A stretch of DNA of 64,000 nucleotides from Flavobacterium sp. MDT1-60 (GTDB lineage Bacteria; Bacteroidota; Bacteroidia; Flavobacteriales; Flavobacteriaceae). The notes under the pieces were generated by a model. The model was not told the DNA's origin. It saw only the letters and a list, made by a program, of their open reading frames with translations, and made no database searches. Each line of letters begins with the position of its first letter. Position 1 is the stretch's first letter. Below, piece by piece: positions 54,627 to 63,357 of the stretch. The translations under genes were made by a program, and so were the position numbers. The stretch covers positions 1,426,001 to 1,490,000 of the forward strand of contig NZ_CP062159.1 of NCBI RefSeq assembly GCF_014844035.1. Direction: 5' to 3'.

Positions 54627-55640
54627 ATGAAATCAGAATCATCACCTTATATCATTGCCGAAATTGGTCAGGCACACGAGGGCAGTTTGGGAATTTTACA
54701 TTCTTACATTGACGCTGTTGCTCAAACTGGTGTTGATGCTATAAAGTTTCAGATGCATATTGCCGAAGCTGAAAGCAGTGAACACGAACCATTTCGTGTA
54801 AAGTTTTCCCTGGAAGATGAAACAAGATTTGATTATTGGAAGCGTATGGGGTTTTCTTTAGAACAATGGAAAGGAATTAAAAAACATTGTGATGAGGTTG
54901 GATTAGATTTTATTTGTTCACCTTTTAGTAATTTGGCAGTTGAATGGCTAGAAGAAGTGGGTGTAGAATGTTACAAAATTGGTTCAGGCGAAGTCAATAA
55001 TTTTTTAATTTTAGAAAAAATTGCACAAACAGGCAAACATATAATCTTATCTTCAGGGATGAGTTCATATTCTGAATTAGATCAGACAGTTGCTTTTTTG
55101 AAAGAAAGAAATGTAGATTTTTCAATTTTACAATGTACCACAGCGTATCCAACTCAACCAGAACAATATGGATTAAATGTTATTCACGAATTGAAAAGTC
55201 GTTATAATGTATCGGTTGGTTTTTCAGACCATTCTGCAAAAATAGAAACTTGTATTGCTGCAACTGCTCTTGGAGCTGATATTCTGGAATTTCACATTGT
55301 TTTTGACAGACAGATGTTTGGTCCGGATTCAAAATCTTCTTTGACAATTTCAGAGACTAAAGATTTAGTAATTTCTGTTCGGAATATAGCTAATGCTTTA
55401 TCAAATAGTATTGATAAAAATAATAACGAATCCTACTCTCCACTGAAGCAAATTTTTGAAAAATCATTGGCAGTCAACAAAGATTTACCTAAAAATCATA
55501 TTTTGACTTTTGATGATTTAGAATCAAAAAAGCCAAAAGGATTAGGAATAGACGCTTCTCGTTTTCAGGAAATAATAGGGAAGGCATTGAATAAAGATTT
55601 AAAGCAATGGGATTTTTTGAATGAGGCTGATTTATTATAA
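54627..55640 (+). CDS. neuB: Second nonulosonate synthase (NeuB family, divergent)
   Basis: A 337-residue NeuB-fold protein with IIAEIGQAHEGSLGILHSYI, AIKFQMHIAEAESSEHEPF, YKIGSGEVNNF, QCTTAYPTQPEQYG, both metal-ligand histidines (GFSDHSAK and EFHIVFD) and a C-terminal SAF-like domain (FEKSLAVNKDLPKNHILTFD). It differs from the LegI at 8.2 kb: the NTEYPTP motif is TTAYPTQ, and the EKHFTLD block is LEFHIVFDRQMFGPDSKSS. A different amino-sugar substrate is likely. It would condense phosphoenolpyruvate with the NeuC-like product. Confidence 0.85.
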   Translation: MKSESSPYIIAEIGQAHEGSLGILHSYIDAVAQTGVDAIKFQMHIAEAESSEHEPFRVKFSLEDETRFDYWKRMGFSLEQWKGIKKHCDEVGLDFICSPFSNLAVEWLEEVGVECYKIGSGEVNNFLILEKIAQTGKHIILSSGMSSYSELDQTVAFLKERNVDFSILQCTTAYPTQPEQYGLNVIHELKSRYNVSVGFSDHSAKIETCIAATALGADILEFHIVFDRQMFGPDSKSSLTISETKDLVISVRNIANALSNSIDKNNNESYSPLKQIFEKSLAVNKDLPKNHILTFDDLESKKPKGLGIDASRFQEIIGKALNKDLKQWDFLNEADLL

Positions 55641-55745
55641 ACTAAGTTTAAGTTCCGTCAATCCTATAAAATTCAATTGATAATACTAAAAAATTACGTT
55701 TTACCTTTCCTCTTTTTACTACTTTAGCCCTTTAATAAATTAAAA

Positions 55746-56903
55746 ATGCCAAAAAGAAAAATAGCTGTGGTTATCACGGCGCGTCCTTCTTACAGTCGTG
55801 TAAAAACAGTATTATCAGCTATTCAAAATCATCCGGATTTAGAATTGCTTTTGGTTGTAGCGGCCTCAGCTTTATTGGATCGATACGGTTCTGCTGTGAA
55901 TTTTATCGAAAAAGATGGTTTTACAATTTCGGCCAAGGTATTTAATGTATTAGAAGGAGAGAATTTGACTGCTGCAGCAAAAACCACTGGAATTGGTATT
56001 TTGGAATTATCTACTGTTTTTGATAACCTAAAACCAGATATTGTAGTAACTGTTGCAGATCGATTTGAAACAATGGCAACTGCTATTGCAGCTTCTTATA
56101 TGAATATCCCATTAGCACATATACAAGGAGGTGAAGTTACCGGGAATATTGATGAAAAAGTACGTCACGCCATAACAAAGTTGTCTGATTACCATTTTGT
56201 AGCTTCTGAGAGTGCTAAGGATAGAGTTATAAAATTAGGAGAAGATCCGGCTATGGTTTTTAATACAGGTTGTCCTTCTATTGATTTAGCAGAAGAGATT
56301 ATTCACAGTAAAAATCTTCCTTTTAATCCTTACGAAAAATATGGAGGTGTGGGGGCAACACCTGATTTATCTCAGGGATATTTAGTTGTAATGCAACATC
56401 CTGTTACTACAGAATATAAAGATTCTCGAAAACATATAGAAGCTACACTAGAAGCTATTTACAAAATAAATAAACCGACACTTTGGTTTTGGCCTAATGT
56501 AGATGCAGGAGCCGACGGAACGTCTACAGGAATACGTGCTTATAGAGAGCAACATCAATTGCCAAATGTCCACTTTTTCAAGAACATGGAAGGAAAAGAT
56601 TTCTTAGAATTACTGAAGCATAGCGATTGCCTGATAGGCAATTCTAGTGTTGGTATTAGAGAATGTGCCTTCTTGGGAGTTCCTGTAATTAATATTGGGT
56701 CACGTCAAAATCGAAGAGATCGCGGAGGAAACAGTGTAGATGTGGATTATTCACAGGAAGAGATAGAAGCTGCAATTGTTTCTTCAGTCCAAAAAGGGAA
56801 AACTATTTCATCCTCTATTTATGGAGATGGAAAAGCAGGTATACAAATAGCCAAATTACTAGCTGATTTGCCTTTGCAGTTTCATAAAACTATTATGTAT
56901 TAA
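55746..56903 (+). CDS. neuC: Hydrolysing UDP-sugar 2-epimerase (NeuC family), second copy
   Basis: A 385-residue enzyme with VVITARPSYSRVKTVLSAI, VTVADRFETMATAIAASYM, AHIQGGEVTGNIDEKVRHA and GNSSVGIRECAFLGVPVINI followed by GSRQNRRDRGGN. It releases the nucleotide and yields a mannosamine-type sugar, ManNAc if the substrate is UDP-GlcNAc. Sequence is well separated from LegG, fitting a different substrate. A 105-bp gap precedes it. It overlaps the cytidylyltransferase gene by 1 bp. Confidence 0.9.
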   Translation: MPKRKIAVVITARPSYSRVKTVLSAIQNHPDLELLLVVAASALLDRYGSAVNFIEKDGFTISAKVFNVLEGENLTAAAKTTGIGILELSTVFDNLKPDIVVTVADRFETMATAIAASYMNIPLAHIQGGEVTGNIDEKVRHAITKLSDYHFVASESAKDRVIKLGEDPAMVFNTGCPSIDLAEEIIHSKNLPFNPYEKYGGVGATPDLSQGYLVVMQHPVTTEYKDSRKHIEATLEAIYKINKPTLWFWPNVDAGADGTSTGIRAYREQHQLPNVHFFKNMEGKDFLELLKHSDCLIGNSSVGIRECAFLGVPVINIGSRQNRRDRGGNSVDVDYSQEEIEAAIVSSVQKGKTISSSIYGDGKAGIQIAKLLADLPLQFHKTIMY

Positions 56904-57601
56904 TGAGAGTTTTAGCAATTATTCCAGCTCGTGGAGGGAGCAAAGGTGTACCTGGGAAAAATATTAAACTGTTAGGGGGGAAGCCTCTGATAGCTCATGC
57001 AATCGAGTGTGCTAAAAAGTGTGATAAGGTTACGAAAACAATTGTTTCAACAGATTCTGATGAGATTTTGAATATTGCCCTGAACTTTGGGGCAGAAGTT
57101 ATTAAAAGACATGCAAGTTTAGCACAGGACACAAGTAATGTTGTAACTGCTGTTGCAGAAGTTTATCAAAAGCTGGAGCAGAAATTTGATTTAATAGTTC
57201 TATTGCAACCAACATCACCACTTAGAACCTCAGTTGATTTAGCAAACATAATAACAATCTTTGAAAAAGACGAATTTATTGATGGAGTTATTAGTGTAGT
57301 TCCTTTAGAAGATTATCATCCTGCAAGAATGTATAATTTAGAGAAAGATAATAAGCTGATTCCTTTTGTTAATGAAGGAGAAAGTAAAAGAAGACAAGAT
57401 CTGGAGCCAGTGTATTTCAGAAACGGATGTTTTTATGCAGTAAGAGTAAAAGCTTTTTTAAAAGAAAAATCTTTTATGGTTGAAAATAAGAAAGCTTATG
57501 TGATGGATGCAAATTGGTTAGTGAATATTGATTCTTTTCGTGATTTTAAAATAGCTGAAATGTTGTATGAAGATTGGAAAAATGAAAATAGTTGTAATTG
57601 A
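56903..57601 (+). CDS. neuA: CMP-nonulosonate synthetase (NeuA family), second copy
   Basis: A 232-residue acylneuraminate cytidylyltransferase with AIIPARGGSKGVPGKNIKLL, STDSDEILNIA, LLQPTSPLRTSVDL and VNIDSFRDFKIAEML. It activates the product of the second NeuB. The protein lacks any fused esterase or phosphatase domain. The dehydrogenase gene begins 20 bp inside its end. Confidence 0.9.
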   Translation: MRVLAIIPARGGSKGVPGKNIKLLGGKPLIAHAIECAKKCDKVTKTIVSTDSDEILNIALNFGAEVIKRHASLAQDTSNVVTAVAEVYQKLEQKFDLIVLLQPTSPLRTSVDLANIITIFEKDEFIDGVISVVPLEDYHPARMYNLEKDNKLIPFVNEGESKRRQDLEPVYFRNGCFYAVRVKAFLKEKSFMVENKKAYVMDANWLVNIDSFRDFKIAEMLYEDWKNENSCN

Positions 57602-58532
57602 ATCTCAGGATTTTAGTGAGCAAGCTTTACTGTTGCTTTCAGAAATTGGAACAGTAATTTTGTTAGATGTTCAGGATGAAAACTCCTTGCAGGATTACTT
57701 AAAAGATGCTGATATTCTGTTTGTAAGGCTTCGATTTCATATTAGTGCCAAAATTATTGATTCTGCTCCCCAATTAAAATATATTTTAACTGCTACGACT
57801 GGTTTAGACCACATTGATGTAAACTATTTTCAGAGTAAAGGAGGAGAAGTTATTTCTTTGAAAGGAGAGTACGATTTTTTGAGTTCTATTCCTTCAACCG
57901 CAGAGCATACATGGGGATTAATTTTGGCTCTGATGCGTAATATGACGAAAGCATTTGATGATGTTAAAAATGGTTTTTGGAGAAGAGATTTATTTAAAGG
58001 AAATAATCTAAAAGGAAAAAAAATTGGTTTATTAGGACTTGGAAGAGTAGGTCTACAAGTAGCCAGTTATGCAGAAGTATTTGGAATGGAAATTGGTTTT
58101 TATGATCATAAAAATATAGAAAAAACAAATTATAAGAGTTTTAATAATCCAAAAGAACTGTTTAGTTGGGCCGATATAATTTCGATACATATTCCATTAA
58201 ACCATGAAAACATTCATTTTGTTAATGGCGAGTTATTGGACCAAATTAAAAGTGATGCGGTTTTAATAAATACATCAAGAGGTGCTGTCGTTGATGAAAT
58301 ATATTTATGCCAACTCATAGAAAAAAAAATGATTAAAGGATATGCTTCTGATGTTTTAGAAAACGAAATTAATTCTAAGAATAACTTAGAAAATGAAAGA
58401 TTGATAATGTTGGCGAAACAAAACTATAATGTGATATTAACGCCGCATATTGCAGGAGCAACTTATGAGTCAATGGAAATGACAGAGGAATTTGTAGTTG
58501 GAAAGTTTTTTAAAATGATAAATGGAAATTAA
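57582..58532 (+). CDS. D-2-hydroxyacid dehydrogenase family protein
   Basis: A 316-residue NAD-dependent enzyme of the phosphoglycerate-dehydrogenase type. It has the substrate-domain TATTGLDHIDVNYF, the NAD loop GLLGLGRVGLQVA, and the catalytic set Arg (NTSRGAVVDE), Glu (VLENEI) and His (LTPHIAGATYES). The ligand could be a 2-keto acid such as a nonulosonate in open-chain form, pyruvate or a keto-sugar acid. ATG 57582 starts the conserved KIVVIESQ and overlaps neuA by 20 bp; an alternative at 57567 adds five residues. Tight coupling to neuA implies a role with that sugar. Confidence 0.8.
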   Translation: MKIVVIESQDFSEQALLLLSEIGTVILLDVQDENSLQDYLKDADILFVRLRFHISAKIIDSAPQLKYILTATTGLDHIDVNYFQSKGGEVISLKGEYDFLSSIPSTAEHTWGLILALMRNMTKAFDDVKNGFWRRDLFKGNNLKGKKIGLLGLGRVGLQVASYAEVFGMEIGFYDHKNIEKTNYKSFNNPKELFSWADIISIHIPLNHENIHFVNGELLDQIKSDAVLINTSRGAVVDEIYLCQLIEKKMIKGYASDVLENEINSKNNLENERLIMLAKQNYNVILTPHIAGATYESMEMTEEFVVGKFFKMINGN

Positions 58533-58533
58533 G

Positions 58534-59934
58534 ATGAGTAAATTGGGGATAGTTATCACAGACGGGGTTGGATTTAGAAACTTTGTACTTACTGATTTTT
58601 GTCAGAAGGCTCAGGAATCTTTTACTGAAATAACTATATTTTCCTGTTTGCCAAAGGAAGCTTACAAAGATGTTGAAGTGTTTTTTAAAATTATTGAGTT
58701 GCCTGTTTTTGAAGAAAAATTTCCTACTTGGTTTTTTAGGAAAATAAAAGAAGTAGCACATTTACAACTGCACAAAAGCGAAAATGAGGGAATAAGTTCA
58801 AATTTGAAGAAAAATGAATCGAAAGCGAAAAGCTTTAGAGGGTATTCAACCCGACTTATATTTAAAATTTCATCCTTTCTGAATTCCGAAAAATGGATTC
58901 AAAGATTCAATAGATGGCAACAAAACTCCTTTAAAAATAATACAATCGTTAAAGAATATGCAAGCATTCTTAAAAATGAAAATATTGATATTTTATTCTT
59001 TACTCATCAAAGGCCTCCTTTTATAGCTCCATTAATATATCAGGCAGAAAAATTTAAAATAAAAACCGCTTCTTTTATTTTTAGTTGGGATAATTTAGCT
59101 TCTAAAGGCAGGATGTCTGGAAATTTTAATTATTATTTGGTTTGGAGTGATTTAATGAAATCAGAACTCTTGCATTTTTATTCTTCTATTGTTAATGATC
59201 AAATTGAAGTTGTAGGAACTCCTCAGTTTGAACCTTATGTTTTAGACAGGTATCAATCCCGTAATATAGATTTTATAAATAAATTCAATATGGACACATC
59301 TCTTAAAACTATTTGCTTTAGTTGTGGTGATGTTTCCACTAGTCAAAATGATGTATTGTATATTGATACTATCGCCAATGCTATTATAGATAAAAAAATC
59401 CCTGAAGTTAATTTTTTGGTTAGAACTTCTCCAGCTGAAGATGGAAAACGATTTAAAGATTTGTTAGAAAAATATCCTTTCATTAAGTGGAATTTTCCTA
59501 AATGGAAACTTTTACGAAAAAATCATCAGGAAGAATGGTCTCAAAGAGTTCCGACAATTGAAGATATAATCGATTTGAGGAGTATATTAGAATTTTCAGA
59601 TTTGAATATTAATATGCTTTCCACCATGAGTCTTGATTTTATGCAATTTAATAAACCTGTGATTAATCCCGCCTTTGGGAATTTAGAAAATGGGTTATAT
59701 GACGATCAAAGGTTTTTGCACTATGCGCATATAAAAAATGTGATAAAGTCCAATGCAACCAGAATTGTTAAAAATAGGCAAGAACTAATAGATTCAATAG
59801 TATTATATATTAAGAATCCAGATATAGACTTAGAAAACAGAAAGCAATTAATTCAACTTCAAATAGGAAAACCACTTGAAGGAACTTCAGAAAGAATTGC
59901 AACAATCTTAAGAAAATGGAGTCAAGAAAAATAG
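58534..59934 (+). CDS. Uncharacterised GT-B-like protein next to the second CMP-nonulosonate genes
   Basis: I do not recognise a named family. The 466-residue protein has no signal peptide or membrane helix. It shows FIFSWDNLASKGR (about 182-193), VWSDLMKSEL, VVGTPQFEPY, NFLVRTSPAEDGKRF (about 293-307) and LSTMSLDFMQFNKPVI (about 362-377). The order resembles GT-B transferases in which an R-x-x-P segment and a Ser/Thr-rich donor loop bind the nucleotide, as in sialyl- and glycerophosphate-type transferases. It could transfer the sugar of the second set. Start 58534 is preferred; 58522 adds four residues and overlaps upstream. Confidence 0.5.
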   Translation: MSKLGIVITDGVGFRNFVLTDFCQKAQESFTEITIFSCLPKEAYKDVEVFFKIIELPVFEEKFPTWFFRKIKEVAHLQLHKSENEGISSNLKKNESKAKSFRGYSTRLIFKISSFLNSEKWIQRFNRWQQNSFKNNTIVKEYASILKNENIDILFFTHQRPPFIAPLIYQAEKFKIKTASFIFSWDNLASKGRMSGNFNYYLVWSDLMKSELLHFYSSIVNDQIEVVGTPQFEPYVLDRYQSRNIDFINKFNMDTSLKTICFSCGDVSTSQNDVLYIDTIANAIIDKKIPEVNFLVRTSPAEDGKRFKDLLEKYPFIKWNFPKWKLLRKNHQEEWSQRVPTIEDIIDLRSILEFSDLNINMLSTMSLDFMQFNKPVINPAFGNLENGLYDDQRFLHYAHIKNVIKSNATRIVKNRQELIDSIVLYIKNPDIDLENRKQLIQLQIGKPLEGTSERIATILRKWSQEK

Positions 59935-60992
59935 CCATTCTTTGTAATTATCAACTCCTACCCGAACGAATAGGGGGTATGGACTATTTTTTCTGGGATT
60001 TTAATAAAAAATGCAAAGAGAATGGAATCGACGTTGATTGGTTTTTTCCAAATCACGGAATGCATGAACATTATCCAAATTTGACTATTTATAGTAATGA
60101 AAATCAAAGTGTAGAAAATAATTTCCTTGTTTTTTGTAAACAAAATCAAACTGAGTACTCTCATATCATTACGCATTTTATAGAATTATGTACTCCTTTT
60201 TTTCAAAAACTAAAAAAAATATCCAATGCCATAGTTATTGCAGTTGATCATAACCCAAGACCTTTAAATGGCTATTCATTTAAAAAGAAGATAAATAAAC
60301 GAGTAAAAGGGGGGCTGTTTTCAAGATACATTGATGTATTTATAGGTGTGTCAGAATACAGTAAGAAAGAGCTTATAAAAGACTTTGGTTACTACATTAA
60401 GGATAGAATTTCGGTTATTCCTAATGGTTTAGATTTTTCAAAATTTAAACAAAAAACTTCGTTTAATTCAAATAACAAGTTCATTGTTGCCTGTCATTTA
60501 AGAAAAGAAAAAGGAATTCAAGACTTAATAACCGTAGTAAATGAAATTCATAAAAAACACAACTTTGTTTTTTCGATTGATATTTACGGCGATGGGTATT
60601 ACAAGGATGAATTAAATAAAATGATTAGACATTTTTCTCTTCAGGATGTTTTTAATTTTAAAGGGAGTGTGTCAAATTTAAGTGAAGTTTATTGTAATTA
60701 TGATTACTTGATACATCCGTCACATGGCGAAACATTTTGTTATACTGTTCTTGAAAGTTTAGTTTGTAATTTGCCAGTTATAACAACTCAAAATGAAGGA
60801 AATGTTCTTGGTTTAGTAAAGGAAAATCAAAATGGATTTTTATTTGAAGCATCCAAAACGGATCAATTGAAAAAGATTTTATTAAATATTTTTAATCAAA
60901 ATCTAATTTTAGAAAATAAATCAGTTATTAATGATAATTTGCAAACTTTTTCTCTGACTAAAATGGTAGATAATTATTTTGAGTTAATTTAG
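59916..60992 (+). CDS. Glycosyltransferase family 4
   Basis: A 358-residue GT-B enzyme with ILCNYQLLPERIGGMDYFF (Gly-Gly acceptor loop), VSEYSKKELIKDFGYY, VIPNGLDFSKF, ACHLRKEKGIQDLI and SHGETFCYTVLESLVCNLPV, which holds the E-x7-E donor motif. The start overlaps the preceding gene by 19 bp. A 46-bp gap follows before the acyltransferase. Confidence 0.85.
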   Translation: MESRKIAILCNYQLLPERIGGMDYFFWDFNKKCKENGIDVDWFFPNHGMHEHYPNLTIYSNENQSVENNFLVFCKQNQTEYSHIITHFIELCTPFFQKLKKISNAIVIAVDHNPRPLNGYSFKKKINKRVKGGLFSRYIDVFIGVSEYSKKELIKDFGYYIKDRISVIPNGLDFSKFKQKTSFNSNNKFIVACHLRKEKGIQDLITVVNEIHKKHNFVFSIDIYGDGYYKDELNKMIRHFSLQDVFNFKGSVSNLSEVYCNYDYLIHPSHGETFCYTVLESLVCNLPVITTQNEGNVLGLVKENQNGFLFEASKTDQLKKILLNIFNQNLILENKSVINDNLQTFSLTKMVDNYFELI

Positions 60993-61038
60993 GGAAATAA
61001 TCAATTGTAAATTATTAAAGTTCTCATTAACAATATAT

Positions 61039-62472
61039 ATGTTTTTTAACTCATTAGCATTTGCTATTTTCTTACCAATCGTTTTTTTCTTGTATTGGTT
61101 TGTCTTTAATAAAACCAAAAGCACACAAAATGCTTTATTAATTGTTGCTAGTTACTATTTTTACTCTTGTTGGGATTGGAGATTTCTATTTTTATTGGTT
61201 TTCTCTACTTTTCTAGATTATTATACCGGAATTCAAATCGAAAAAGGCAAATCTGATAAGAGTCGAAAGTTTTGGTTTTGGTTAAGTATTAGTATCAATC
61301 TAGGTTTCCTTGGAATTTTTAAATACTATAATTTTTTTGCTGCTTCATTCGCTGAATTATTAAATTCAGTTGGTGTTCAGGCAAGTCCAATTTTATTAAA
61401 TGTAATTCTTCCGGTCGGAATTTCATTTTATACTTTTCATGGCTTATCTTACGTAATTGATATCTACTTTAAGCGAATAAAGGCTGAATATAACTTTATA
61501 GATTATTCTCTTTTTGTCAGCTATTTTCCGCTTTTGGTGGCCGGTCCCATTGAGAGAGCCACACATTTATTACCTGAAATAAAAGTAAAGCGAGAATTTG
61601 ATCTGGAAAAAGCTAAAGAAGGTATTTATCAAATCGTATGGGGATTAGTAAAAAAAGTAGTCATTGCAGATACTTGCGCCATGTATGCAAATGCAATTTT
61701 TGATCATTATCAATCAATGAATTCCTTTTCATTGATTCTGGGAGCAATTTACTTTGCTTTCCAAATTTATGGCGACTTTTCCGGTTACTCTGATATTGCT
61801 TTGGGAGTTTCAAAATTGTTTGGTTTAGATTTACTCCGGAATTTCAATTATCCTTATTTTTCGAGAGATATTGCCGAGTTTTGGCGTCGTTGGCATATTT
61901 CGCTTTCGTCTTGGTTCAGAGATTATCTTTATATTCCACTAGGAGGAAGTAAAGGAGGGTTATGGATGAAAATCAGAAACACTTTTATCATTTTTACAGT
62001 TAGCGGTTTTTGGCATGGTGCCAATTGGACTTATATTGCATGGGGATTCATTAATGCTGTTTACTTTTTACCATTGCTTCTGTCAAATAGTAATAGAAAT
62101 AATATGGATGCAATTCAGCTAAAATTTGATTTTGATTCGGCAAAAGTAATACTTAGTATTTTCTATACTTTTTTATTGACTTGCATAGCCTGGGTGTTTT
62201 TTAGAGCTAGAACAATTAATGATGCTATTTTATACCTAAAAAGAATTTTAACTAGTAGAGATTTTAGTTTTCAATATTTAGATAATGAACGTTATAGTTA
62301 TGAATTATTAGGAATGATTGGTCTTTTTGTTTTGGTCGAATGGTTTAATCGTAGCAAAATCGAACCTCTTTCAGGAAAAAGAAACTTGTTAAAAGTCGCG
62401 TTAGCCATTGTTACAATAATGGCTTTTGGAACTTTTTCAGATTATAAAGAATTTATATATTTTCAGTTTTAA
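61039..62472 (+). CDS. MBOAT-family O-acyltransferase (AlgI/DltB/PatA-like)
   Basis: A 477-residue membrane enzyme with about 10-12 helices and MBOAT signatures: VASYYFYSCWDWRF, GISFYTFHGLSYVIDIYF, QIYGDFSGYSDIALG, FWRRWHISLSSWFRDYLYIP and the catalytic His in SGFWHGANWTYIAWG. It moves an acyl group across the membrane for transfer to a periplasmic glycan, as AlgI does in alginate acetylation. The SGNH-like partner gene follows with 1-bp overlap. Confidence 0.95.
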   Translation: MFFNSLAFAIFLPIVFFLYWFVFNKTKSTQNALLIVASYYFYSCWDWRFLFLLVFSTFLDYYTGIQIEKGKSDKSRKFWFWLSISINLGFLGIFKYYNFFAASFAELLNSVGVQASPILLNVILPVGISFYTFHGLSYVIDIYFKRIKAEYNFIDYSLFVSYFPLLVAGPIERATHLLPEIKVKREFDLEKAKEGIYQIVWGLVKKVVIADTCAMYANAIFDHYQSMNSFSLILGAIYFAFQIYGDFSGYSDIALGVSKLFGLDLLRNFNYPYFSRDIAEFWRRWHISLSSWFRDYLYIPLGGSKGGLWMKIRNTFIIFTVSGFWHGANWTYIAWGFINAVYFLPLLLSNSNRNNMDAIQLKFDFDSAKVILSIFYTFLLTCIAWVFFRARTINDAILYLKRILTSRDFSFQYLDNERYSYELLGMIGLFVLVEWFNRSKIEPLSGKRNLLKVALAIVTIMAFGTFSDYKEFIYFQF

Positions 62473-63353
62473 TGAAACGCTTTTTAATTTATACAACCAA
62501 AATTTTAATCGTAACAGCTTTAATAGCAGTTGTTCTGGACGGATTATATACGAAAGTGTTTCTGCAATCTAAAAATAGAGGAAAAATAGAAAATGTTTTC
62601 AATTCAGAACCACAGCGATACGATGTCGTTATTTTAGGATCGTCGAGAGCAAATAATCATTTTGTTTCGATGATGTTTGAAGATAAAGGATTGAAAACTT
62701 TTAATTATGGTATGAGTGGCGGGCATTTGTTTGAAGCTTCTTTAATGCTAAAATTGATGATTGAAAGAAAATATACAATTAAAAATGTCATTCTCGAAGC
62801 TGATTTAAATCTATCTAATGATAAGGAATCTGAAGGAGTCTCTGCTAAATTTCTACCCTTTATTCATAATTCTGAAGTTATAAAAAATCATTTTGCATCT
62901 CAGGAAAATTTTAAAGAGCTTTATTATATTCCCTTTTACCGATATATAAAATATGATGCAAAAATAGGATTTAGAGAAACCTATAAAATTGTAACGAATC
63001 AAACAACAAACGCTCTTGATAATCTTGGATTCTATCCATTAAAAAAATACAAAAATGGCAATATGAAGAATAATATTGTCAACTTAAATCCTTTACCTCA
63101 CAATAAATATTACGAAGAAATTAAAAGCATTTGTAAAGCAAACAATATTAATTTTATTGTGGTTATGACACCAATGTGCGAAAATGTTGTAGGGATGGAT
63201 TATTTTGATAAAGTTAAAAAGGGATATCCCGAAATTCATAATTATGAGAATGTAGTTGTAGAAAATAAATATTTTTCGTCTTGTGGACATATGACTGATA
63301 TAGGGGCCAAGATGTTTACAGCTAGAATTTTAAAAGATTTTTTTAAGAAGTAA
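62472..63353 (+). CDS. SGNH-like periplasmic partner of the MBOAT enzyme
   Basis: A 293-residue protein with an N-terminal signal anchor (about residues 5-22), a block I-type motif VILGSSRANNHF (about 53-64), GMSGGHLFEA, EADLNLS and a C-terminal GHMTDIGAKMFTARIL where AlgJ/DltD-type proteins have their Asp-x-x-His region. Here the order is H-M-T-D, so the catalytic pair is not certain. By position it probably completes acyl transfer to the glycan outside the inner membrane. Confidence 0.7.
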   Translation: MKRFLIYTTKILIVTALIAVVLDGLYTKVFLQSKNRGKIENVFNSEPQRYDVVILGSSRANNHFVSMMFEDKGLKTFNYGMSGGHLFEASLMLKLMIERKYTIKNVILEADLNLSNDKESEGVSAKFLPFIHNSEVIKNHFASQENFKELYYIPFYRYIKYDAKIGFRETYKIVTNQTTNALDNLGFYPLKKYKNGNMKNNIVNLNPLPHNKYYEEIKSICKANNINFIVVMTPMCENVVGMDYFDKVKKGYPEIHNYENVVVENKYFSSCGHMTDIGAKMFTARILKDFFKK

Positions 63354-63357
63354 AACC

